This document shows positions 35,016-47,774 of a stretch of 64,000 bases of DNA, piece after piece (the stretch's first letter is position 1; every line of letters starts with the position of its first letter). The notes under the pieces are model-generated. The model did no database searches. It was not told the origin of the DNA and saw nothing but the letters and a program-made list of their open reading frames with translations. The position numbers and the translations under genes are program-made. This stretch comes from Puccinia triticina (taxonomy: Eukaryota; Basidiomycota; Pucciniomycetes; Pucciniales; Pucciniaceae), in the NCBI RefSeq assembly GCF_026914185.1, contig NC_070570.1:124001-188000 (forward strand), given 5' to 3'.

Positions 35016-38000
35016 ATGGTCAACAAGCAGCACTTCCTCAGGACAGCAGCACCAGCACGAGCAGGAGCACGAGCACGAGCAGCAATGGAACCATCCCAGG
35101 AGAAGACTAACAGCAAGAAACGGCTGCAACCAACAACCATTCCGACCCAGCCGACCAGCTCATCTCCGAAACGGACGCGGGTCAGCTCACCATCAGATCA
35201 GATGCAGTCCGAAGACCGCGCCAAGATCCCAAGCCAACAGCCAGTGCTAGTAGCGGACGAATTCCAGACAGAAGCTGCCCGACAGATCGATGCCAGCAGC
35301 GGACTCCTGCCCGAGCAGTCGGGCTCAGGAGAAGAGAAGCCCCAACAACTCACCCTCTCCCACCAAGTTCGTCACCAAGTAGCCCTCCCACCCAATTACA
35401 ACTACATCCCTATCTCAGCCCATCGCCCCCCAAGTAAACCAGCTAGGACATATCCCTTCACACTCGACCCTTTCCAGCAAGTCTCGATCACTTCAATCCA
35501 ACGTAACGAGAGCGTACTCGTCTCAGCCCATACTAGCGCTGGGAAGACCGTTGTTGCCGAGTATGCTATCGCTCAATGTCTCGAAAACAAACAGAGAGTC
35601 ATCTACACTTCTCCTATCAAGGTCCGCCATCTTTCTTCCCTCTTAATCAATTTCTCCCATTGCTTGAAATTCATCTTGTTTTGTAGGCTCTTAGTAATCA
35701 AAAGTATCGAGAATTGATGGCCGAGTTTGGGGACGTGGGGTTGATGACCGGGGACGTGACAATCAACCCAAGTGCATCATGTCTAGTCATGACAACAGAG
35801 GTCAGCACAAAGCGCACCCTCAGACGAACCAAATAAGCTAGAAAAAATGCACCGGTTTATCCTGATTATTGCGTCCTTCTGTTACTCATCCAAAACAGAT
35901 TTTACGGTCGATGTTGTATCGTGGCTCAGAAGTAATGAGAGAAGTGGCTTGGGTCATCTTTGACGAAATTCATTATATGCGCGATAAGGGTAATCAGCCA
36001 TCCCTCTTCTCGTTCAACTTGGGCCAAATCATGCCAAAGATCACTCTTCTCTACACCGGCATTCAAGAAAGTTAATCTATGTTCGGGGTTTTTTATGTCA
36101 TATCAGAAAGAGGAGTCGTTTGGGAGGAGACCATCATTCTATTGCCCCACTCGGTTCGATATGTATTTCTATCGGCAACAATACCTAACGCGATGCAGTT
36201 TGCCGAATGGATTTGCCATACCCACGATCAACCTTGTCATGTCGTTTACACCAATTTCCGACCAACCCCACTACAGCACTATTTATTCCCATCTGGCGGC
36301 GACGGAATCCATCTGGTCGTCGACGAGAAGGGCGTATTTCGAGAGGATAACTTCTTAAAAGCGATGGGATCCTTGAATGATTCTAGAGGCGAAGATCCTG
36401 CGAGCTCGATGTCCGGTCGAAACAAGCAGGGCAAGACTAAGAAAGGCGGTAACTCGACCAAAGGCCCCTCCGATATTTACAAGATCATCAAGATGATCAT
36501 GGTCAAGAACTACAATCCGGTCATCGTCTTCGCATTTTCGAAGAGAGAGTGTGAGGCACTAGCGATCCAGATGTCCAAGTTAGAATTCAACTCCGAAGAA
36601 GAGAAGGAAACCGTCGACACGGTTTTCAAGAACGCGATCTCCAACTTGTCCGAAGACGATCAAGGCTTGCCACAGATCGAGCACATCTTACCACTTTTGA
36701 AACGGGGGATTGGAATCCATCACGGTGGTCTACTGCCGATCCTCAAGGAGGTCATCGAGATCTTGTTCCAAGAAGGGCTGATTAAAGTCTTATTTGCCAC
36801 GGAAACCTTCTCGATCGGCTTAAACATGCCCGCCAAGACCGTTGTCTTCACTACCGTCCGTAAGTTTGATGGGAAAGACTTCAGGAGTTTGAGCTCGGGT
36901 GAATACATCCAAATGTCTGGCCGAGCTGGTCGTCGAGGATTGGATGATCGAGGGATCGTGATCATGATGTGTGATGAACAACTCGAGCCGGCGACCGCCA
37001 AAAATATGGTCAAGGGTGACGCGGATCGTTTGGATTCTGCTTTCCATCTGGGCTATAACATGATTCTGAACCTGATGAGAGTTGAGGGAGTCAGTCCTGA
37101 ATACATGCTGGAAAAATGTTTCTTTCAATTTCAGACGCATGCCAATTTGCCTTTACTAGAAAACGGTCAGTCATGATAGAAGCTGGATAATTTTTTTCTT
37201 ATTCTCCCAACAATTATGTTGACGGACCTATACTCATCCCCCTTTTTTTTTTCTTTTTGAAACGGCTGACGTTCAAAAGAGCTTCGGGAGATGCAAAAAA
37301 TGCGGTCGAAGATAGTCATACCAGATGAAGAATTGATAGCGGATTACGCCAAGCTTCAAGAAGAACTAGAGATCCGCAATGAAGATTTTAGGGATGTGAT
37401 CAACCATCCGACGCATGCGCTCCCATTCCTGCAACCAGGAAGATTAGTCAAGGTGAAATTCGGAACGATGGATTTCGGATGGGGTTGTGTAGTGAATTTT
37501 CAACGAAGACTAGGGGATCGAGGGAAATCACTTGGGCCTGAGATCAAACCACAAGAAAGCTTTATTGTCGACGTCCTATTGAAAATCTCAGCGGGCAAGT
37601 CGAATTCAAAGCAGCCCTCCTCCAAGATGGTTGGTGGTAACCAAACCAGTCTCATCAAACCATGTGAACCAGGCGAAGAGGGTGAATGCGCCGTCGTTCC
37701 GGTCCTCTTATCCACCCTGGATGGAATCTCGAAAATCCGAATCTTTCTGGCTCAAGACCTTAAACCACTGGATGCCAGGCAAGGCGCACTGGACGCAGTG
37801 ACGGAGGTCAAGCGACGATTTCCTAATGGGATCGGATTACTCGACCCGGTCGAAAACATGGGCATCGTTGATGAAACGTTCAAGAAACTGATCAAACGGA
37901 TCGAAACCTTGAAGGAGTCGATCAAGGACCACAAAGCGATCACCAAAGAAGATTTCCAGGACCAGTATAAACTATATCAAGAAAAGCACCATGTCAATCA

Positions 38001-38916
38001 ACTCGTCCAACAAATCAAACAAAAGATCTCGAGTGCGGAGAATGTGATTTACATCGAAGACTTGAAGAAACGGAAGACGGTGCTGAGGAGCTTAGGATTT
38101 TGTAACGTTGATGATATTGTGCAAGTCAAGGGAAGGGTCGCCTGTGAAATTTCTTCCGGAGATGAGCTGCTGTTGACCGAGTTGATCTTTAATGGCGCAT
38201 TTAATGATCTATCTCCCGAACAATGTGCGGCTCTCCTAAGTTGTTTCGTATTTACTGAAAAGGTTCGTCAGCCGGGGTCTTTTGTTTGTCTTGAATGAAA
38301 CCTGACCAGGCCGACGAACATTTTTTCTTCTTCTTATTTTCTTCCCCAATACAATTAGAGTGAACAAACAACAAGGCTGAAGAACGAGCTTGAGGATCCG
38401 ATGAAGAAGATGAAAGAGGCGGCCAAGAAAATTGCTGAGGAGATGAAGTCTTCCGGGATCGACATCAAAGAAGAAGAATATATCGATTCGTTCAAGACCG
38501 AGTTGATGGATGTCGTTTTTCATTGGTGCAAGGGATCTACATTTTCAGAAATCTGTAAAGTTGAGCTCCTTCTCTCTCAATACTCTTCTTCATTCGGAAA
38601 TGATAACTGACGACAATTAAAAAAAAACATCATGTAATTGCATTGATGGGTGCGCTACAGATGACCGATATATTCGAAGGATCCCTGATCAGGTGTTTCC
38701 GGAGATTGCAGGAACTTATCCGGCAGATGTCGTGTGCGGCGAAGTCAATCGGCAACGCCGAGTTGGAGACCAAGTTCACACAGTCGTTGGATTGCTTGGA
38801 ACGGCCCTCTAGCGTCGTTTACAATGTACGCCCTCCCTCTCTCTCCCAACCTCATACTCTATCGAGACAGTTTGTTGACGAGCTCTCTTGCGCTTTAGCC
38901 CTCTTTATACCTCTGA
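35016..38916 (+). CDS. MTR4: ATP-dependent RNA helicase MTR4/DOB1 (nuclear exosome cofactor)
   Basis: Eight exons: 35016-35621, 35687-35800, 35899-35989, 36107-37165, 37280-38262, 38359-38559, 38661-38825, 38899-38916, all GT-AG and in frame, about 1079 residues. The motifs are Walker A AHTSAGKT (171-178), DEIH box (262-265), SAT, and the Ski2-like motif [16 protein letters not shown]. The arch region follows ([14 protein letters not shown]), then the DSHCT C-terminal domain, and the protein ends SLYL as MTR4 proteins do. The last exon is only 18 bases. MTR4 unwinds RNA 3' to 5' for the nuclear exosome (TRAMP complex), acting in rRNA processing and RNA decay. A second in-frame ATG at codon 24 could be the true start; codons 1-23 are Ala/Arg-rich. 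The gene looks intact and single-copy-like amid TEs. Confidence 0.93.
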
Positions 38917-39241
38917 GTACAATCAAAATGTATCTATCTACCTCATTTATTCCCACAGCATCAACAAGAACCGAGTTTTGCTTTTTATTGTGTTTTTCTT
39001 CTTCTTTGTACGTTTTTTTACTCTTACCAAGTCGTCACTCTACACATCTATGTCTTATTATTTATGAGACACGCCAACTAAAATATCTGTATACCTACAC
39101 ACACATACAATGACAACTGGGTTTATCGGGTGAAGATAGAACTTGATTTGAATTGCCCCCAAGCTATGTTTGAAGCCAAAAAGTATGCAAATGAAAAAGT
39201 GTATCTTTTTTCTGAGCAATTGGAAAGTGTGTAAGCTTCAA
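38917..39241. other. 3' flank of MTR4
   Basis: T-rich, with open frames only from low complexity. No gene seen. Confidence 0.4.
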
Positions 39242-41674
39242 TGCAGAGCATCCCATGGCTATCTCAATGTAAGTCCTGTCATTACAAAGGGCAGGTGGCT
39301 AGGCCTAAAGCCCCCGGGCAGCGCAGGTGGCCTCTGAAGAGAGATTTGTGAATTGTCCTCACTTTTCACTGTATCAGTTTGTCCCATTTGGCTGGCAGCT
39401 TTTTTCAATTTTCTCTCACATCCACATCACTGCACCTTTCCTCTCACATCCACATCACTGCACTTTTCCTCTCACCCCGCAGGGACATGATAGAACAGAA
39501 TATTCCCTTTCAAATGATGTTGGTCTGCTGGCTTCAATGTCAAAATCCAGCCAGTAACAAATTTTTGAAATAATTTTTTTGAAGAAGACACTTGAGGAGA
39601 TAGATAGACCTGATTGTGAATTGCAATTATAGTTGGATCTTCAAGAAAAACATCTGAATATATATATAGGGTCTTGGACTCTTGATTAATTGACTACCAA
39701 AAATTCAATTTCCAACTACCAAACACCAAACCTAGCACAAGTCCCTCGCCTGCCGGGGGGCCCAGTGCGAAGCGCCTCGCACAAAGTGCAACCTCCTGTC
39801 AGGGAGGGACTTGCATGGAATCCCTGATTCCTGGCCTGAGAGCCCCACATACAGCTCTTAGTTTTTGCAGGTGGCCAACTTTGTGCCCCCAAAAACCCCA
39901 CTTCCCAAAAGAACTGAGTCCTGCTCCGGATACCAAAGAAAGGCCTGCTTCCCCTCTTTAATTTGGCGGCAGTCACAGGCTGATAGCACTTGGTTCATGA
40001 CCTAGAGAGCAGTTTGAAAAAGGCCTCTTTCTGAGACGCATTCCTGCTGATGTAAGCAAGAATGCAGTATTTGACTGCCTTTCAATAGATTGAAACAGCT
40101 TTTGATAAAAAGCCACATGTATTTACAAAGATAATTCTCTTTCAATATGGTCCGCTTTTCTTGGTGTTTGAAAACTTCAAACGCAAGGATCAGGCCTTAT
40201 ATTGGCAGCTACAAGGCCCAAACTGCATCAGAAGAAGCGCACTCCCAAGAAATTCTTAAGTCCAGAGGGGCACCCTCAGCAGACTGACGGTTGATTTACA
40301 AAAAAGTAAAAAGTGAAAAAAAAAGCCTGATACAGGCTGATAATACAGGTTTTTGCAGGTAAGCCTCTCTGTGAGACAGAGACCCTGCGGGGCTGCCTCA
40401 CTGGGAGGCTTGGTTAAGCTTGTCCAAACACCATTGACGTTGGGAGGACCACTCCTCAACGTTACGCCCGGGTTGTGCGGACCAAAAATTGACCTGGGCA
40501 CATTTTGGTAGTCCAAAGTTGAAAATGGAAATACCAGTGTGGAACTACTCTGAGGGAAGAATAGAGCTTGAGAGGGATTTGGTGCTTGAAGGGCTGCCTC
40601 TCAGGGGAACAAGAAAAAGAATACAATGGACTCTTAAGGAAAGGTGTGGCTATGGAGATTCTTGAGGTATGTCTTAAAAGGTATTTACTTGTGTACTAAT
40701 CTAATCTAATAGTTGTATACTGAATATCTAGCTTGTCCAATCTGATTTATTGGCATAAGCAAGGCTAATGAATGGTGACCAGTTATCTGAATTTATGGGG
40801 CAGGATCTGATGTGGAACAATAGGTGGGGCCAAAGAGGGCAGACTATATACAAAATATTATGGGGCTGAGTTGTGGTTGGAAGAAAAGACAAAACAGTGA
40901 AAATTCTCAATCAAGGGGCTGAAGCTGAAAATGCTATGGGGATGGAAAGTTCTGGAAAGAGGCTGAATGTGGAGAGACAATGAAACATCAGAAGAAAGAG
41001 ATTACATATCACATGATAGGCTGAAAAGGGAAGGACTGAAACCAAAAGGGGACAAGGGGCAACCAAGATGGGATCTCCATGGTTATTACATGTGTGGCCA
41101 ATTCCAAAATGGGGTTGTTATGCTGCATTGGGAAGGGAGGAAAAGATGATGAATATCCAGGGTCTTTCCTAATAGTCTGGCTCTGTATTATGGGTGACTT
41201 TCTCCAACTTGTGCCTAGCTGGGAGCTTGAGGAGTATTGAGATGGTGTAGGAGGGTATCCAGAAGGTGGGGGAAAAGGGGGGAAGAGAGAATGGGGGGCT
41301 GTCCATGGGTGTGAATTGTCCTGGCCTTGATTATTGAGGGAGGTGGGGCCTTGACTAGTCCAGAGTGAGTTATAGTGAGGTGAAAAGCTTTTGATTTTGG
41401 TGCCATATTCAGGATTGGCTTCCCACACCAGAAGGTAGTTGGATTTACAATTTTTGCAAAAATGTCAAAAAAACTCCTCAGTACTGCGGCGCCCAAGCCC
41501 CACCAAAAAAATTTAGAGAGGGCATAAAAACCTCTCAAGAGCACATGGTGAGCTGCATGGCATTAGCACTGTCAGCGGTGGGTAGTTACATTACCAATAG
41601 TGGGGGCTTTAGGCCTAGCCACCTGCCCTTTGTTGTGACAGGACTTGCATTAAGATAGCCATGGGATGCTCTGC
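39242..41674. mobile_element. TIR-bounded 2.4-kb region without transposase
   Basis: About 73 bp at 39242-39314 (starting TGCAGAGCATCCCATGGC) is inverted at 41602-41674 with a few changes. Nothing inside resembles a transposase; the longest open frame (41009-41428, minus, 139 codons) is proline- and serine-rich without a domain. No target duplication is visible, so this could also be two fragments of one repeat in opposite orientation. Confidence 0.5.
39739..39813. repeat. Hairpin with AAGTCCCTC / GAGGGACTT ends
   Basis: The ends AAGTCCCTC and GAGGGACTT are inverted and enclose GCGAAGCGCCTCGC, itself a palindrome. Related AGTCCCTC sequence occurs at 10343 and 42028, suggesting a small repeat family. 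Confidence 0.55.
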
Positions 41675-42844
41675 ACATCTCTCAGCCTTGTCTGAGCTTG
41701 TCTGTTTTCCTGCAAACGTACAAGGCTGAGTTACATAGTAGCATTGCCCCCAAAAAACTGTTGTGCTTGAGATCAATCAGGCAGGACTGAGACCGGTGGC
41801 CCTTTTTGTTTGTCCGGTCAGATTTCCACTTTCATGGAAGCAGATGGGTGACCGGTTATCCATTTGCATGCAAGCGGAAAAGGGGTGATCTTACTGCCTC
41901 AGCCTTGTCTGTTCCGAGCCCTGTTGCCTTGTTCATTTGCGTGGAGAAGCGATTGGAAAAGCGTCAGCCTTTTCTGTTTGAATGCAAATGGGTGATGCAA
42001 CAGGGCTCAGAATGGAAAATCTAACTTAACTAAGTCCCTCTATCGGAGGAGGGAAACCGTCCAGTGAGAGACTGACTGGCGGGGGCTAGACATGTTGAGA
42101 TAGTATGCTTATATCCATATTCAGTATGCTTCAACCATAACACAAATCAATCTTGTATATAGTATCTACAAGATTGCTTCTGGGGTTTCCTTCCTTAGTG
42201 AATCAGAACCATATCATTCTCACTCCTGAGTGTCACAGAACTTTGTGTCTGTGAACTTCAGTGTTCATCCTTTGTTCCCCTCAACAAGACAGAGGACGGT
42301 GGGAGGTCAAGCGTTGGAGAGCAGCCAAGTCTGGGAAAATGTTGTGCGGAAAGCAGGCGGAGCTGAAGGACTAGTGCAGGAAGTGTAGGATCTGCAGGAT
42401 TGGGTGGGAACGGCAATGCACATGGAGGGAAGGATGGGGGTGGAGGCTCACAGTTTTTCTTGTCTTTTCTTTTCCTATCATCTGAGGGATTACTCATCAT
42501 TGTACTTACACTTACAGACGTACTAGAGTATTAGGAGAGTTTTTACAGACCTTATCTTTACTTACGGGATTACTTGCGGAGTGCAGAGCTTGATTCACTT
42601 GCAAATTATTACGCTATAGATCAGGCTCAGAGAGGAACGCTGCAGGCTAGTGGATAGTAGCTGTGCAGAACCGAGTCACTGATAATCACACAGCCTGGAC
42701 ACATATATTCTTGAAGAGGGTGGTTAGCGGAAATTTCTACCAACCAACCATCCTATATTCTCACAACGTGCTCGCAAAACCCTTCAAAATAGTGCCTACC
42801 ATTCCAAATATTTCTATCCTGGTTAAGTTCCGTTAGTATTAAAG
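41675..42844. other. Noncoding region with repeat debris
   Basis: It contains the AAGTCCCTC motif at 42027. Open frames (41806-42024, 42258-42500 minus) are unrecognised. Confidence 0.4.
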
Positions 42845-43844
42845 ATGACCAAGAGAATCAAAAAAATCTCATACTCCATTGATATCCAAACCTTTACTTG
42901 CTCTTGTGATCTGATTGTAACCAATAGTGGTAGTGGCAAGAAGATCTTATTTTTAGTTTCTTTCACTGCTTGTGATCCCTCCGATCCAGTCTTCAATCAA
43001 ATTGCCGAATTCATAGAAGATGCCGCCGTCATGGCAAACCATTGCTACAATCTCACCAACAAAAAATAAGATCTCAGGACGGATGTCTGGAATCGGCTTC
43101 CGAGGTGGGCATGTGGAAGGTAAAAATGCTGGTATGTCCCCTGTGTTACATCCCTACTGTAGAAACTTCAAACTGATGCACGATTTCAGGAACATATGCC
43201 ACCCGCAAGAACCTCAGTCCCAGCCAGCAAGAACTTGATTGAATTCTCCAGCAGAAGCTACCTGGTCACAGTCAATTTGTGAAAGAGTGTCTCAGCCACT
43301 TCTCCCCTTCTGCACATGAGCAGAACAAGAAGGCCCTTGAAGACTTTGGCATTCCAAATTGGTCTGATGAGGAGTGGGAAATCTCTAAAAATGACCCAGA
43401 CCCAATTGCCTCCAATGTCATAGTCACATCTAACAACTTTTCCAACAAGCCCCACTGCAATAAAGACAAAAACATTTTCACCTACAGCATCTTCAGCTAC
43501 TTCAATTGAAAGACTGGTACCCCAATCTTGCCTCCGTCCCATACATTTTGACATGCCCTTTGGTTTCCTGACTGCAATTGCAACATCAATTTTTGCTGCC
43601 TCCCTGGCATTGTTGGGGTCTTCGGAAAAGTAACAACATCTGTCATCATACTATTGGCCCACCAGCTGAGTTGATGACTACAAAAACCACCACACATCAT
43701 GGTTGCTCCTTTCAAATCAGTCATACCTTGGTATCTAGAAGAAAGTCTCTGAATGAATTGTCAGCTGAAGAGAAGAAGCAAAAAATCATGTCTCAAGCCA
43801 AGTGCTCTTTGACCAACCCTGCTAAGAAGCAAAAAGTCTTGTAA
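42845..43844 (+). pseudogene. TET/JBP-like 2OG-Fe(II) dioxygenase relic
   Basis: Pieces in the three plus frames align as one broken gene. The N-terminal part (42845-43066) shifts frame at a poly-A run near 43060. MSGIGFRGG follows, then an intron 43132-43190 (GT-AG). The core 43191-43510 includes ASNVIVTSNNFSNKPH and FTYSIFSYF. Two TGA codons interrupt at about 43239 and 43507, both where arginine would fit. After another frameshift come HALWFPDCNC and TTTHHGCSFQI. This is the pattern of the basidiomycete TET-like oxygenases, which in active members oxidise methylated bases using an HxD...H iron site. Here the first site reads HCN instead of HxD. The gene is therefore inactive on several counts. 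Identification is from motif memory. Confidence 0.6.
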
Positions 43845-44612
43845 TTTTTCTTCTTTTATTCTGTTATCTCTCTCTCAAATTTTATGATTCGTATTCAGCT
43901 TCACAGTTAAAAAACGTTATTGATAATGGTATCAGAAAAAAAATGGGTCACAGTGAAGAGAAATTATATGTAATAATGGATAAAAATCAAAAGTTTTGCT
44001 TTGGGATGGCTTGGAGCCAGTTCTCTGTAGGTTGATTTGTTCTGGTTGGTTGAATTTTTCAATGTAGCTGCTGGCCATTGGATTTCTTTCAATTTTCCGA
44101 GCTCCAATGAACAACAAGCCCTTGAGCAGATGTGACCCGCAAGAAATTGATTCATGATTATGGCCAACTCAAGAGGAGACAAAACAGACCAATGTGCTCT
44201 GACATGGAAACAAAAATTCAGAGTCTAAATAATGAAACAATACAATTGATTTGCTTACTGAGGTTTTAAGTCGACAATGTTTGGTTTACTCGATAAGGGT
44301 ATAAAACCTTTCAGATTAGTTATAATCATCTGCCCGTTGTGGAACTACTCAAATGGGAGAATAGAGCTGGGAAGGGAAATGTATAACTACACTAGTACTA
44401 ATGTAAGCTATGCCAAGGATGCTGATATAAGAGCTGCCTTCCTGACTAATACTACTGGGGATGAGTGTAACACTAAGAAAAAGAAGAAAGGTGTGGCTTT
44501 ACTACTATAATCTTAGACTGACTAATACTATGAGCTGACTACTTGTACCTGTAGGGTATGAGGAGGAGTGGAGGAGTAGCGGGGGGCAAAGATGAAAGGT
44601 GATGTGCAAATG
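43845..44612. other. Noncoding region before a solo LTR
   Basis: Position 44339 starts TGTGGAACTACTC, matching a similar start at 40541; both look like the first bases of an LTR family but no end or partner was found. No gene seen. Confidence 0.35.
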
Positions 44613-45452
44613 TGTCAGCCTTAGAGTCAACACAACTGACCTAAAAGCTGCCTTTTATACCTTTTTACATATGAATTACTTCATATCTTTTTCATCTTAA
44701 GAGATAACTTTGTTTTGACTTCATATTCTGTTTTCCCATGCAATATTAACCCTAGTTACAACTTATCACTTCTTTGTAACTCTACTCCTTCCCTGAGTTC
44801 TTAAGTTATGGCGCGCATGCGCAGTTGTGACGTGGCAGCGCTACCAGGCGCGCCAACCACTTGTACATATGTAATTATGTAAGCAAACTCTGAAAATTTT
44901 CGAAGTCAGGATCCCCCACAGCCTGAGGAGGATCTACAGACTTCAGCACACCAGAACCATACCCCAGAGACACCCAGGATCACTAACCAGAGGCCACTTC
45001 ACTCCCAGTATCACCACAGGATATTGACAGTAAGTACCCTCTTCTACTGACCTTGTTTATCTCAGAGGAAACTCTGTTGCTCTTGACTGCTCTCTCCCTG
45101 CTTCTGTTTCTCTCTTCTGCTTCAAAAGATCTATAGGTTATCTCTTGTTAAGACCTTTAAAACCAGAGCAGAGTAGTCATCCTACTTCTGAATCCCACCA
45201 CCGTTTCCTTGGTGTGAGTGGAGACTGTTGCATCTCTAGCACAGTTGGCAGCCTACTTTTCCAGGTGGAGCTTGGCCCATATTAAATCATAATTCAAACA
45301 GATCAAGTTTCACTCTTCTCAGTTTCTCTCTTCTCAGTTTCTCTCTTCTATTCCTCTCCTCTCCACTGCTTGTATTTCTTTATCCCAAGGAATTCAATCA
45401 GTGTCCCCCTTTTTCTTGTGTCCTGCTGTCACATAAGAGACTCAGGCTCACA
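44613..45452 (+). mobile_element. Solo LTR, 840 bp, TSD AAATG
   Basis: Starts TGTCAGCCTTAGAGTC and ends CAGGCTCACA; flanked by AAATG at 44608-44612 and 45453-45457. A second copy lies inverted at 46279-47150. It contains a GCGCGCATGCGC stretch near 44812. Confidence 0.85.
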
Positions 45453-45726
45453 AAATGTGAATGATATATGCAGGGGGATATATTTCTGGTATGTATGAAA
45501 GTGTATAAGATGTGTGAATGGCAATGTTATCTAATGGTGTGGTGAAATATGTACTGATGAAGGTGTATCTAATGGTGTGGTGAAAAGGTCATACAGGGTG
45601 TATGGAGTAGAAATTCAATGTGGGGATACAACATATAGAGGGGAGTATATATGTGAGGAAATACAACAAGGGGAAATCATGATGAGCACAATGTGACAAG
45701 GTCTGAAGATGAGCAATGATGAAATG

Positions 45727-45840
45727 TAGTGATGAAGTGAAGTAATGATGAGCACTATGTAATGTAATGATGAAGTGAAGTAATGATGAGCACTATGTAA
45801 TGTAATGATGAAGTGATGTAATGATGAGCACTATGTAATG
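45727..45840. repeat. Tandem repeat, 38-bp unit, three copies
   Basis: The unit is built from TGATGAAGTGAAGTAATGA and TGAGCACTATGTAATG. The copies differ at one or two positions. Confidence 0.85.
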
Positions 45841-46278
45841 TGTAATATATGTAGCTATGGTGATGATGACTGGAATATGTAATGTAGATGAAATGTGAGA
45901 AGCAGGAAAATACCAATGAAACTGTATATGCTAATAACTTCTGATCCAAAGGGAATTTCAGGGTGGTATGAGTGAGTGACTAGGGGTAAAATGAGGTGTA
46001 GAATCTGAATCTGGAATAATAATTATGGATATGTGAGGGATATGTATGATATGAGTGGGAACAGGGTTACCACAATGGCCGCCAATGCTTTGTCCCGCAA
46101 ACCTAACTGCCAATCCGACCTTGATCCTCCAGAAGTCGCTGAATCACTGTTCTCCCTGGAGCCAGTCGTGGTGGACGCCTTCAAACGACTCCACCATTTG
46201 AAAGATCAACACCCCAACACCACAAAGGATTTGTGTTTAAAAGAGACGATCTATATTGGACTTCAAAGGGACAACCTG

Positions 46279-47150
46279 TGTGAGCCTGAGCCTCTATAGT
46301 GGCTACAGGACACAAGAAAAGTGGGAGGCACTGGTTGTATTTCTTGGGATAAAGAACTACAATCAGAGAGAAGAGAGAAAGAGAAAGAAAGAGAAAGAGA
46401 CAGAGAATATAATGATCTGGAGGGGGTCTATCTACTCCTTGTAGGAGGATCCTCAAAAGTCTACTTGAATCACCTGGAAAAGTGATAAGGACAGCTGTGC
46501 CAGACCAACAAGGGCTACAGCCTCCGCGCGCACCAAGGAGACGGTGGGGGGACACAGAATAGTAATACTAATCTGCTCTGATTTTTAGACTGATTCTAGG
46601 ATTAACAGAGTAACCTTTGATCTTGAGAATAGTAGAGGTGAAAGCAATAAAGAGGAGCAATCAGGAGGCACAGAGAATCACTCTGGATAATCAAGGTTCA
46701 AATGAAGAGTATACTTACTGTCAATATCCTAGGCGCCTGTGACGGTAGGAGTACTGGGAGCGTGGTATCCTCTTGTAAGGTGATCCTGGGTTATCTACGG
46801 TGTGGTTCTGGGTGGTCTGAAGTCTGTGGATCCTCCAGCTGCATGGGGGATCCTGACTTCGAAAATTTTCAAAGTTGGATGACATAATCACACATGTACA
46901 TGTGGTTGGGAGCGCTCAGGCACGACTACACGGCGCTGCTGCGCATGTGTGTCACAAACCATAAACTCTATGAAGGAGTAGAGATATTGTAAAGTGATCA
47001 GTGAACACTAGGGTCAAAATTGCATGAGAAATCAGAATCTGAATTCAAAACAACCTTATGTCTTAAGGTTAAAAAGATATGAGCACATTTAGGTATAAAA
47101 TGGAGATAAAAGGCAGTTTTAGGTCAACTGTGTTGACTCTAAGGCTGACA
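46279..47150 (-). mobile_element. Solo LTR, 872 bp, inverted copy, TSD ACCTG
   Basis: Starts TGTGAGCC and ends GGCTGACA on the plus strand, the reverse orientation of 44613-45452. It is flanked by ACCTG at 46274-46278 and 47151-47155 and sits inside the Ty3 integrase relic. Confidence 0.85.
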
Positions 47151-47246
47151 ACCTGACCGCATCATCATCCCCAACACCAATCAAGCCCTCAAGTTAGCAC
47201 AAGAGACCCATGTCCGACTAGGCCACCGCAACGCGCAAGACACTCT

Positions 47247-47493
47247 CACTGCAAAAAAAACTGTGTCAACTGTGAGCAGTTGACATGTGGTAACTCTGAG
47301 GAAGCTTGTGCTGTTACACCAGCCTTACTCAAGGTTTGACTCAACCCAAGCTTTAATGCACAGTCACTGTGCACCTTGCACAGTGACTGTGCAAACAAAG
47401 ACACTTGTGCATTCAGGTGGAGTTACAATGGCAGCTTGGCTTGAGTATCCTGCATGTCAACTGAAAGCAGTTGACCAAGTTTTTTTTGCAGTG
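47247..47493. mobile_element. CACTG-ended MITE, 247 bp, TSD TCT
   Basis: The ends CACTGCAAAAAAAACT and AGTTTTTTTTGCAGTG are flanked by TCT (47244-47246, 47494-47496). Inner palindromes include GCACAGTCACTGTGC and GTCAACTG...CAGTTGAC. It is inserted in the integrase relic. Confidence 0.85.
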
Positions 47494-47558
47494 TCTGTTC
47501 CAGCTCCAAACAGAATGCCACTTCCCGTTCATGTCCAACATCATTGACAATGTCATTA

Positions 47559-47774
47559 CACTGCCAGCATAATTGGCTGGGCTGAGGTTATCCCAGTTAA
47601 ACTGGGATGCACTCACCCAATTCAAACTTGGGTGATCTCAACTGATGAAATATAAACGCAAGGTACCCCCCTTGGTTTTACATTTAATTGGTTGAGATCA
47701 ACCAAGTTTAAATTGGTTGAGTGCATCCGAGTTAAACTGGGATGATTTCAACCCAGCCAAATATGCTGGTAGTG
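47559..47774. mobile_element. 216-bp MITE family, copy A, TSD TTA
   Basis: The ends CACTGCCAGCATAATTGGC and GCCAAATATGCTGGTAGTG are flanked by TTA (47556-47558, 47775-47777). The inner arms GTTAAACTGGGATGCACTC pair with their inverse. Confidence 0.9.
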
